NCBI GenBank assembly: GCA_030037055.1
Contig: JASHRZ010000269.1
Span: 1-6,574 of the forward strand
Source: Alphaproteobacteria bacterium
GTDB taxonomy: Bacteria; Pseudomonadota; Alphaproteobacteria; ATCC43930; CGMCC-115725
DNA length: 6,574 nucleotides
Reading direction: 5' to 3'
Below, piece by piece: positions 1-4,499 of this stretch (positions are counted from its first letter, which is position 1; each line of letters starts with the position of its first letter). The translations under genes were made by a program, and so were the position numbers. The notes under the pieces were generated by a model, which was not told the DNA's origin, did no database searches, and saw only the letters and a list, made by a program, of their open reading frames with translations.

Positions 1-1
1 G

Positions 2-802
2 GGCATCGTTCACCGCTATCCCGACCGCGTCCTGCTGAAGCCGAGCCATGCCTGTCCGGTCTATTGCCGCTTCTGCTTCCGCCGCGAGCAGGTCGGACCC
101 GGTGGCGAGCGTTTGACGCCGGCGGAGCTCGAGACGGCGCTCGACTACATCCGCGCCCGGCCGGAAATCTGGGAGGTGATCGTCACCGGCGGCGATCCCT
201 TCCTGCTGTCGCCGCGCCGGCTCGGCGCCCTGACCCGCGCGCTCGACGCCATCGCCCATGTCGCCGTCATACGCTTTCACACCCGCGTGCCGGTGGTCGA
301 GCCGGCCCGGGTGAGCGCGGCGCTCGTCCGCGCGCTCGCCGCGGAGAAGGCGGTCTACGTTGCCATCCATGCCAACCATCCGCGCGAGCTCACCGAAAAG
401 GCGCGCGCCGCCTGCCGGCGGCTCGCCGGCGCCGGCATTCCCTTGCTCGGGCAGAGCGTGCTCCTCAAAGGCGTCAACGACGATGCTGCGACGCTGACGG
501 CGCTGTTGCGCGGCCTCGTCGCCATGCGGGTAAAGCCCTATTACCTCCACCATCCCGACCTCGCCCGCGGTACCGCCGGCTTCCGCCCGAGCCTGGCGCA
601 AGGCCGCGCGCTGCTGCGCACGCTGCGCGGACGGGTTTCCGGCCTCTGCCAGCCGACCTATGTGCTGGATCTGCCCGGCGGCCACGGCAAGGTACCGGTC
701 GGCCCGTGCTATGCCGTGCCGGACTCGGCGGGCGAGGACTGGCGGGTCGAAGACCCCATGGGCAGATGGCACTCTTATCCGAGCTGCGCAGGTCAGGGCT
801 GA
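2..802 (+). CDS. Lysine 2,3-aminomutase family radical SAM protein (KamA/EpmB-like), 5' truncated by window edge
   Basis: The visible 266 residues carry the hallmarks of the KamA/EpmB family (COG1509), PLP-dependent radical SAM enzymes that shift an amino group from the alpha to the beta carbon of lysine. Numbering from the first full codon, the 4Fe-4S motif CxxxCxxC is Cys18, Cys22, Cys25. GGDP at 63-66 is the usual radical-SAM glycine motif. Asp186 (in HHPDLARG) and Asp223 (in VLDLPGG) match the two aspartates that bind the lysine side-chain amine in KamA, and Lys230 (GGHGKVP) matches the PLP Schiff-base lysine. The N-terminal part lies outside the window. The family acts either on free L-lysine (KamA) or, as EpmB, to prepare beta-lysine for modification of elongation factor P. 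In related bacteria such genes often sit near efp and epmA, but those neighbours are not visible here. Family assignment is secure; the KamA versus EpmB role is not. Confidence 0.93.
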   Translation, partial: GIVHRYPDRVLLKPSHACPVYCRFCFRREQVGPGGERLTPAELETALDYIRARPEIWEVIVTGGDPFLLSPRRLGALTRALDAIAHVAVIRFHTRVPVVEPARVSAALVRALAAEKAVYVAIHANHPRELTEKARAACRRLAGAGIPLLGQSVLLKGVNDDAATLTALLRGLVAMRVKPYYLHHPDLARGTAGFRPSLAQGRALLRTLRGRVSGLCQPTYVLDLPGGHGKVPVGPCYAVPDSAGEDWRVEDPMGRWHSYPSCAGQG

Positions 803-818
803 GGTTGCAACAAACCTC
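801..818 (+). other. Stem-loop at the end of the aminomutase gene, possible weak terminator
   Basis: GAGGTT (801-806) pairs perfectly with AACCTC (813-818) around a 6-base loop, starting inside the stop codon (800-802). No T-run follows, so this is not a canonical intrinsic terminator. It could protect the mRNA 3' end or do nothing. A 6-bp repeat at this position can arise by chance. Confidence 0.3.
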
Positions 819-829
819 GTGTGAAAGCT

Positions 830-841
830 CATGAAATCATG
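830..841. repeat. Short palindrome CATGA-AA-TCATG
   Basis: Perfect 5-base arms (830-834 and 837-841) around AA, in the AT-rich gap upstream of the PilZ gene and just upstream of its candidate promoter. This size and spacing would suit a small dimeric DNA-binding protein, but there is no second copy in the window to support an operator. Confidence 0.25.
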
Positions 842-857
842 GTTAATGCCTTGATAA

Positions 858-887
858 TTAATCTATTGCCTTGGCTTTTGCTATGTT
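858..887 (+). promoter_or_regulatory. Candidate promoter for the PilZ / PagL-like pair
   Basis: An AT-rich block in GC-rich DNA (21 G/C in 60 bases, 841-900) contains an extended -10 like sequence, TGCTATGTT (879-887, -10 hexamer TATGTT at 882-887). A weak -35 like TTAATC lies at 858-863 with an 18-base spacer. A start site near 894 would give a leader of roughly 140 bases before the PilZ ATG. The -35 match is poor, so the exact elements are uncertain. Base composition and the 230-base gap make a promoter somewhere here likely. Confidence 0.35.
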
Positions 888-900
888 GTAAAAAAGCCGA
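871..900. repeat. Inverted repeat TTGGCTTTT-N12-AAAAGCCGA over the candidate -10 region
   Basis: GGCTTTT (873-879) is the exact reverse complement of AAAAGCC (892-898). One T.G wobble and one T-A pair extend the arms to 871-879 and 892-900. The 12-base centre contains the candidate -10 hexamer. As DNA it could be an operator; as RNA it would only form if transcription starts upstream of it. No T-run follows on the plus strand, so it is not a standard terminator for the upstream gene. Confidence 0.4.
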
Positions 901-1016
901 TTGACGCTCTGGCCCCTGCGCCATCGAGGGGGCTTGGGGCGTCGCGGTTTCATGGGCATTGCAAATGCTCATGGAAACCTCTTATTAACTCTTGTCGGCA
1001 ATGATGGCATCTGGCC

Positions 1017-1024
1017 GGAAGAGG
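1017..1024 (+). promoter_or_regulatory. Ribosome binding site that fixes the PilZ start
   Basis: GGAAGAGG lies 8 bases upstream of ATG 1033. The earlier in-frame candidates (TTG 901, ATG 952) have no comparable purine tract, so 1033 is preferred. Confidence 0.7.
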
Positions 1025-1032
1025 CTTCGGTC

Positions 1033-1377
1033 ATGCGAATTGCGCGGACCAATTTCGACCGACATGAGCAGCGGCGCGACCGGCGCTACGCCTTGCCGCC
1101 GCTGACCGTCATTATTGACAATCAAGACTATGTCTCTGACAATTGGTCGCTCGGCGGCTTTCATCTCACCTGCGCGCTGCTGCTCGAGGTCGGCACTGTG
1201 ATTGCCGGCACGCTTCATGTCGACGGCAGCGACGGCTTCTCCTTCTCGGCTTCGGTGGTGCGCAAGGATGTGGCGGCGGGAACGCTGGCCTTCCATTTCC
1301 GGGAGCTGACGCCCCTGGCGGTGACCAGGCTCGACCGTGCGCTTGCGCGCCGCCTGGTAGCGCGGCGCCTGTCGTGA
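1033..1377 (+). CDS. PilZ domain protein (predicted cyclic-di-GMP receptor)
   Basis: A 114-residue protein that is almost entirely one PilZ domain. Both parts of the cyclic-di-GMP binding signature are intact: RxxxR as Arg14-Arg18 (QRRDRRYAL) and [D/N]xSxxG as Asn37-Trp-Ser39-Leu-Gly-Gly42, followed by alternating hydrophobic stretches typical of the PilZ beta-barrel. There is no signal peptide or membrane segment, so it should be cytoplasmic. ATG 1033 is chosen because of a strong ribosome site at 1017-1024; starts at 901 or 952 would add an N-terminus with no recognisable domain. Single-domain PilZ proteins act as adaptors that pass cyclic-di-GMP levels to a partner, for example in motility, polysaccharide export or envelope remodelling. 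The partner cannot be read from the sequence. The last codons overlap the start of the secreted PagL-like protein, which suggests co-expression. Confidence 0.85.
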   Translation: MRIARTNFDRHEQRRDRRYALPPLTVIIDNQDYVSDNWSLGGFHLTCALLLEVGTVIAGTLHVDGSDGFSFSASVVRKDVAAGTLAFHFRELTPLAVTRLDRALARRLVARRLS

Positions 1378-1967
1378 TCGCGCGCGGCCGATTTCTCTGC
1401 TGCTGTAGCGCGTTGCTGGCGCTGGCGGCGGCTTGGCCCGCGGCGGCCGCCGATCAGACGCAGCCTCTCGCGGTCGATGGCGGCAGCCTCGTGCGCGGCG
1501 GCGCGCCCTTGCCGGAGTTCTATCTCAACTTCCTGCCCAATGACGCCGTCGGCCAAGCGCTGAGCCCGCACAGCGCTGACAATCTCGACATCGCGCTGAC
1601 CTCCCCCAGCGACGGCGTGTTCCACTTCCTGTTCTCGCCGCGCCCGCAATGGGGCTTCGGCCCGGACCGGATGACCGGCGTCAATCGCGGTTATGCCGGC
1701 CTCACCTGGAGTCTCTTCGACAATGACCGCCTGTTCGGCAGCTTCGGCTTGGCCGGCACCTATGATCCAGGCTCGAACCTGCCCTACGATCCCTTGCGCC
1801 ATCCGCTCGGGCCGCCGCTGATGATGCGGGGCGCGCTCGAGTTCGGCTATCAGTTGGGCGATCAGCACAGTCTGTCGCTGCGCCTCGACGAAGGCCGCAC
1901 CCCCGATTTCCGGCTCAACGGCGAGAGCTCGGACAATCTGCAACTGCGCTACGGCGTGAAATTCTAG
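1374..1967 (+). CDS. Secreted PagL/acyloxyacyl hydrolase-like outer-membrane beta-barrel protein, catalytic dyad apparently missing
   Basis: A 197-residue protein with a GTG start that overlaps the PilZ stop (GTGA, 1374-1377). No clear ribosome site precedes it, so translation is probably coupled. Residues 1-26 look like a Sec signal peptide: Arg4 and Arg6, a hydrophobic core with an odd Cys9-Cys10-Cys11 run, and a likely signal peptidase I cut after AAAA-26. The cysteines do not form a lipobox. The mature part has FSPRPQWGFG, GYAGLTWSLFDND and a C-terminal LQLRYGVKF ending in Phe. This matches small outer-membrane barrels of the lipid A 3-O-deacylase (PagL)/acyloxyacyl hydrolase family as I recall them in alphaproteobacteria. 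Enzymes of that family carry His-x-Ser near the C-terminus after a conserved leucine-rich strand. Here the corresponding stretch reads LRLDEGRTPDF (169-179), with Glu173 and Arg175 in those places. It may therefore be a non-catalytic relative or a generic outer-membrane protein. Confidence 0.65.
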   Translation: MIARGRFLCCCSALLALAAAWPAAAADQTQPLAVDGGSLVRGGAPLPEFYLNFLPNDAVGQALSPHSADNLDIALTSPSDGVFHFLFSPRPQWGFGPDRMTGVNRGYAGLTWSLFDNDRLFGSFGLAGTYDPGSNLPYDPLRHPLGPPLMMRGALEFGYQLGDQHSLSLRLDEGRTPDFRLNGESSDNLQLRYGVKF

Positions 1968-1969
1968 AC

Positions 1970-1988
1970 GCAACGCCCTAGGCGTTGC
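1970..1988. terminator. Hairpin between convergent genes, probable bidirectional transcription end
   Basis: GCAACGCC (1970-1977) and GGCGTTGC (1981-1988) form a perfect 8-bp stem with a CTA loop, two bases after the PagL-like stop codon and 22 bases past the end of xth. Neither strand has a real T-run; the minus strand continues into GTCTAGAATTT. A second GCGTTGC at 2003-2009 could compete for the left arm. The position between convergent genes argues for a terminator role, but the missing T-tract lowers confidence. Confidence 0.5.
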
Positions 1989-2010
1989 CGCCGGCGACAT
2001 TCGCGTTGCG

Positions 2011-2778
2011 CTAGGCGATCTCGCACCAGACCGGCGTGTGGTCCGAGGCTTTCTCCTTGCCGCGCGGGCCCTTATCGATATCGGCGGCGATCAGCCGGTC
2101 GGCGGCCTGCGGCGACAGCAGCAGATGGTCGATGCGCAAGCCTTCGTCGCGATACCAGCGCCCCTGCTGATAGTCCCAGAAGGTGTAGCGGTGCGGCTCC
2201 GGATGGAAGACCCGGAACGCGTCGACCAGGCCGAGATTGAGCAGAGCGCGGAATCGGCGGCGCGAATCCCCCTGGCACAGCGCGTCAGCGCTCATCATCG
2301 CAGGATCGAACACGTCCGCGTCGGTCGGGCAGACATTGTAGTCGCCGGCCAGCACGAACGGCAGCTCCTGCGCCAGAAGCGCCTCCGCATGCGCCTTGAG
2401 CCGCGTCATCCAGGCGAGCTTGTACGCGAATTTGTCGCTGGCGACGGGATTGCCGTTGGGCAGATAGAGCGAGGCAACGCGAATGCCGTCCACGGTCGCC
2501 TCCACATAGCGCGCCTGCTCGTCGCCGTCATTGCCGGGAAGGCTCCCCATCACGTCGCGGGCGGGCGCCTTCGACAGCAGCGCCACGCCGTTATAGGTCT
2601 TCTGGCCCACCACCTCGGCGTGATAGCCGAGACCCTTGAGTTCCAGCGCGGGGAAATCGCCGGCCAGGCATTTGATCTCCTGCAGACAGACGACGTCCGG
2701 CCGTGCCTCTTCCAGCCATGACAGCAGGATCGGCAGCCGCACCTTTATCGAGTTGACGTTGAATGTGGCGATCTTCAC
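2011..2778 (-). CDS. xthA: Exodeoxyribonuclease III (class II AP endonuclease)
   Basis: A 255-residue, full-length member of the exonuclease III/APE1 family. These enzymes cut the backbone 5' of abasic sites, clean blocked 3' ends, and degrade one strand of duplex DNA 3' to 5' in base-excision repair in the cytoplasm. The metal-dependent active site is complete: Asn7 (FNVNSI), Glu34 (LQEIK), Tyr105 (YLPNG), Asp146 and Asn148 (GDYNV), Asp217 (LRIDHLLLS), and the Asp246-His247 pair (SDHTPV). The start is GTG at 2778, where the protein begins MKIATFNVNSI as the family does. A purine-rich ribosome site (AGGGGAA, complement of 2783-2789) lies just upstream. It follows erpA on the same strand after a 65-base gap that holds a strong stem-loop, so it may be the second gene of an erpA-xth transcript. 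It converges with the PagL-like gene. Confidence 0.96.
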   Translation of the reverse strand: MKIATFNVNSIKVRLPILLSWLEEARPDVVCLQEIKCLAGDFPALELKGLGYHAEVVGQKTYNGVALLSKAPARDVMGSLPGNDGDEQARYVEATVDGIRVASLYLPNGNPVASDKFAYKLAWMTRLKAHAEALLAQELPFVLAGDYNVCPTDADVFDPAMMSADALCQGDSRRRFRALLNLGLVDAFRVFHPEPHRYTFWDYQQGRWYRDEGLRIDHLLLSPQAADRLIAADIDKGPRGKEKASDHTPVWCEIA

Positions 2779-2784
2779 CGGCTT

Positions 2785-2801
2785 CCCCTCGCGCCGGGAG
2801 A
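2785..2801 (-). repeat. Copy 1 of a 17-base element upstream of xth (one mismatch to copy 2)
   Basis: Read on the plus strand, CCCC-T-CGCGCCGGGAGA matches 3227-3243 (CCCC-A-CGCGCCGGGAGA) at 16 of 17 bases. On the coding strand it reads TCTCCCGGCGCG(A)GGGG and overlaps the 3' arm of the erpA-xth stem-loop and the start of the xth ribosome site. Confidence 0.6.
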
Positions 2802-2837
2802 AAGCGGGCGCGGGCGGCGCTTGTCAATCCCGGCGCG
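2790..2837 (-). other. Nested stem-loop in the erpA-xth gap
   Basis: CGCGCCGGGA (2790-2799) and TCCCGGCGCG (2828-2837) are perfect 10-base inverted repeats separated by 28 bases. Inside them, AAGCG (2802-2806) and CGCTT (2818-2822) add a second 5-bp helix. In the leftward mRNA the structure would begin six bases after the erpA stop codon. It would end directly at the xth ribosome site (GAGGGGAAG), 11 bases before the GTG. There is no T-run after it, so it does not look like a simple intrinsic terminator. Attenuation, RNA processing or control of xth translation are all possible. Confidence 0.55.
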
Positions 2838-2843
2838 GGTCGC

Positions 2844-3203
2844 TCAGCCCATCGAAAAGGAATTGCCGCAGCCGCAGGACGAGGCCGCGTTGGGGTTTTT
2901 CACCTGGAAGGCGGCGCCCATCAAGTCCTCGACGAAATCGATCTCGGCGCCCTTGACCAGCTCGAGCGAGACCGCGTCGACGACCAGCTCTACACCGTCG
3001 CGTTCGAACACTCGATCCTCGGCCTGGCGGGTGTCGTCGAAGCTGAAGCCATATTGAAAGCCGGAGCACCCGCCGCCGGACACGGCAAGGCGCAGGAAGG
3101 CGTGGGGCAGGCTCTCCTGCCGCTTCAGCTCGGCGACGCGACGCGCCGCATTGGCGGTGAGGCTGACGCCGCCCTCGGCTCGAACGCTGTCCCCATCGGC
3201 CAT
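2844..3203 (-). CDS. erpA: A-type iron-sulfur cluster carrier, ErpA-like
   Basis: A 119-residue HesB/IscA-family protein. These small cytoplasmic proteins receive an Fe-S cluster from the assembly scaffold and insert it into target enzymes. The three cluster-binding cysteines are present in the canonical arrangement: Cys46 (SGGGCSGFQYGF) and the C-terminal pair Cys110-Gly-Cys112 (SSCGCGNSF). The central part (GVELVVDAVSLELVKGAEIDFVED, with NPNA before the last cysteines) also fits the family. The ATG at 3203 is supported by AAGGAGAG (complement of 3211-3218) seven bases upstream. The frame stays open further upstream, but that extension would run through the promoter and is rejected. The family contains ErpA, IscA and SufA. 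The isolated position next to dgt, away from isc or suf genes, favours ErpA. It is divergent from dgt and probably leads into xth. Confidence 0.92.
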   Translation of the reverse strand: MADGDSVRAEGGVSLTANAARRVAELKRQESLPHAFLRLAVSGGGCSGFQYGFSFDDTRQAEDRVFERDGVELVVDAVSLELVKGAEIDFVEDLMGAAFQVKNPNAASSCGCGNSFSMG

Positions 3204-3210
3204 GGTTAAG

Positions 3211-3218
3211 CTCTCCTT
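3211..3218 (-). promoter_or_regulatory. Ribosome binding site of erpA
   Basis: Coding-strand AAGGAGAG, seven bases before ATG 3203, is close to the ideal anti-16S match. It decides for the 119-residue product over a longer in-frame version. Confidence 0.75.
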
Positions 3219-3226
3219 GCCCAGCA

Positions 3227-3243
3227 CCCCACGCGCCGGGAGA
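3227..3243 (-). repeat. Copy 2 of the 17-base element, in the erpA leader
   Basis: Plus-strand CCCC-A-CGCGCCGGGAGA, 16 of 17 bases identical to 2785-2801. It sits between the predicted erpA start site (about 3247) and the erpA ribosome site, so both copies fall in 5' untranslated RNA of leftward genes. In this copy CCACG (3229-3233) can also pair with CGTGG (3245-3249). Confidence 0.6.
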
Positions 3244-3253
3244 TCGTGGCCTC

Positions 3254-3281
3254 TATGTAGGCACGTCGCGGTTTTTGTCAA
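3254..3281 (-). promoter_or_regulatory. Predicted sigma-70 type promoter of erpA
   Basis: On the minus strand there is a perfect -35 box TTGACA (complement of 3276-3281). It is followed after 16 bases by TACATA (complement of 3254-3259), a moderate -10. Transcription would start near 3247, giving a leader of about 44 bases with a good ribosome site. The rest of the 132-base divergent region is very GC-rich, and I could not identify a clear promoter for dgt in it. Confidence 0.6.
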
Positions 3282-3335
3282 ACCGGGCGGCCGGCGTTGC
3301 CAAGGGCAGGCGCGAGGATTAGGGTTCCCGCCATC

Positions 3336-4499
3336 ATGACGCTGCCGGTGCCGCTCGCCCCTTACGCATCGCGCCCGGAGGAGAGCCGCGGCCGTCTCCA
3401 TCCAGAGCCCGAGAGCCCGTCACGCACCGCCTTCCAGCGCGACCGCGACCGCATCGTCCATTCGACCGCCTTCCGGCGGCTGCAATACAAGACCCAGGTC
3501 TTCGTCTATCACGAAGGCGATCACTACCGCACGCGGCTCACCCACAGCCTCGAAGTGGCGCAGATCGCCCGCAGCATCAGCCGCGGGCTCGGCCTGAACG
3601 AGGATCTCGCCGAGGCGCTGGCGCTGGCACATGATCTCGGCCACACGCCTTTCGGCCATGCCGGCGAGGACGCGCTGGCGGCGATGATGCGGGACTATGG
3701 CGGCTTCGGCCACAACGACCAGACGCTGCGCATCCTGACCCGGCTCGAGCGGCGCTATGCCGGATTCGACGGGCTCAACCTCACCTGGGAGACGCTCGAG
3801 GGCACGGTGAAGCACAATGGCCCGCTGACCTCGCCGCCATCCTGCACCATCGCCGAGTACGTGACGCGCCATGACCTCGAGCTCGCCACCTGGCCGGGCG
3901 CCGAGGCGCAGGTGGCGGCGATGGCCGACGACATCGCCTACAACAATCACGACATCGACGACGGGCTGCGCGCCGGCCTCTTCGCGGTAAAGGATCTCGC
4001 GGAGCTGCCGCTGGCGGGCCCGGTGCTGCACGAGGTGGCCACGCGCCATCCCGGCATCGACGAGCCGCGGCTCATCCACGAGGCGATCCGCCGCCTGATC
4101 GACCGCATGGCTTCCGACCTCGCCGCCGAGAGCCGGCGCCGGCTTGCCGCTGCCCGGGTCAAGAGCGCCGGCGAGATCCGCGCGCTGGGCGCGCCGGTGG
4201 TGGGCTTTTCCGACGCGCTCGCCCGCGAGGCCAAGGACCTCAGGGCGTTCCTCTTCGAACGCATGTATCGCCATTACCGCGTCAACCGCATGGCGTCGAA
4301 GGCGCGCCGCGTCGTGCAGGAGCTGTTCCAGCTGCTGCTCGCCGAGCCGGAATGCCTTCCCACCGAGTGGCGCCTTGCCGCGGCCGGCGCCGGCACACCC
4401 GCCACTGCGCGGCTCGTCGCCGATTACATCGCGGGCATGACCGACCGCTTCGCGCTCGACGAGCACCGCCGCCTCTATGACCGATACGCGCCGACGTGA
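3336..4499 (+). CDS. dgt: Deoxyguanosinetriphosphate triphosphohydrolase-like protein (dNTPase, HD superfamily)
   Basis: A 387-residue HD-domain protein of the dGTPase-like family, which removes intact triphosphate from deoxynucleoside triphosphates and so trims dNTP pools. The N-terminal signature SRGRLHPEPESPSRTAFQRD leads into HSTAFRRLQYKTQVF. The metal-binding HD set is complete: His70 (TRLTHSLEV), His99-Asp100 (LAHDLGHTPFGH, 97-108) and Asp198/Asp199 (ADDIAYNNHDIDDG). Length and motif order fit the shorter dNTPase class found in alphaproteobacteria rather than the longer enterobacterial Dgt. The start at ATG 3336 gives the usual N-terminus, with AGGG at 3321-3324 as a modest ribosome site; a TTG 13 codons upstream is less likely. 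It is divergent from erpA, and its stop codon overlaps the argS start. The true preferred nucleotide cannot be read from sequence. Confidence 0.95.
   Translation: MTLPVPLAPYASRPEESRGRLHPEPESPSRTAFQRDRDRIVHSTAFRRLQYKTQVFVYHEGDHYRTRLTHSLEVAQIARSISRGLGLNEDLAEALALAHDLGHTPFGHAGEDALAAMMRDYGGFGHNDQTLRILTRLERRYAGFDGLNLTWETLEGTVKHNGPLTSPPSCTIAEYVTRHDLELATWPGAEAQVAAMADDIAYNNHDIDDGLRAGLFAVKDLAELPLAGPVLHEVATRHPGIDEPRLIHEAIRRLIDRMASDLAAESRRRLAAARVKSAGEIRALGAPVVGFSDALAREAKDLRAFLFERMYRHYRVNRMASKARRVVQELFQLLLAEPECLPTEWRLAAAGAGTPATARLVADYIAGMTDRFALDEHRRLYDRYAPT

Noticed and set aside
901..1032. Longer PilZ protein starting at TTG 901 or ATG 952
   Set aside because: Neither start has a good ribosome site, and the added residues match no domain. 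GGAAGAGG before ATG 1033 is much better.
1374..1451. Lipoprotein signal because of Cys9-Cys10-Cys11 in the PagL-like protein
   Set aside because: The cysteines precede the hydrophobic core rather than ending it, and no Leu-x-x-Cys lipobox is present. An ordinary signal peptidase I site fits better.
1215..2000. A 261-codon open frame on the minus strand opposite the PilZ and PagL-like genes
   Set aside because: The plus-strand frames carry a PilZ signature, a signal peptide and a barrel C-terminus. The minus frame has none and would run through the convergent hairpin.
2038..2721. A 227-codon plus-strand frame opposite xth
   Set aside because: xth on the minus strand has the complete exonuclease III active site; the plus frame is a codon-bias artefact.
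2822..2827. TTGACA on the minus strand in the erpA-xth gap as a promoter for xth
   Set aside because: The expected -10 position holds only GC-rich sequence followed by CTTTCT. The hexamer also lies in the loop of the stem-loop, so it is probably incidental.
3204..3401. N-terminal extension of erpA to a 185-residue protein
   Set aside because: It would translate through the predicted promoter and the dgt start. ATG 3203 has a near-ideal ribosome site and gives the family's normal length.
3420..4466. A 348-codon open frame on the minus strand opposite dgt
   Set aside because: Shadow of dgt; low-complexity Arg/Ala/Gly composition and no family resemblance.
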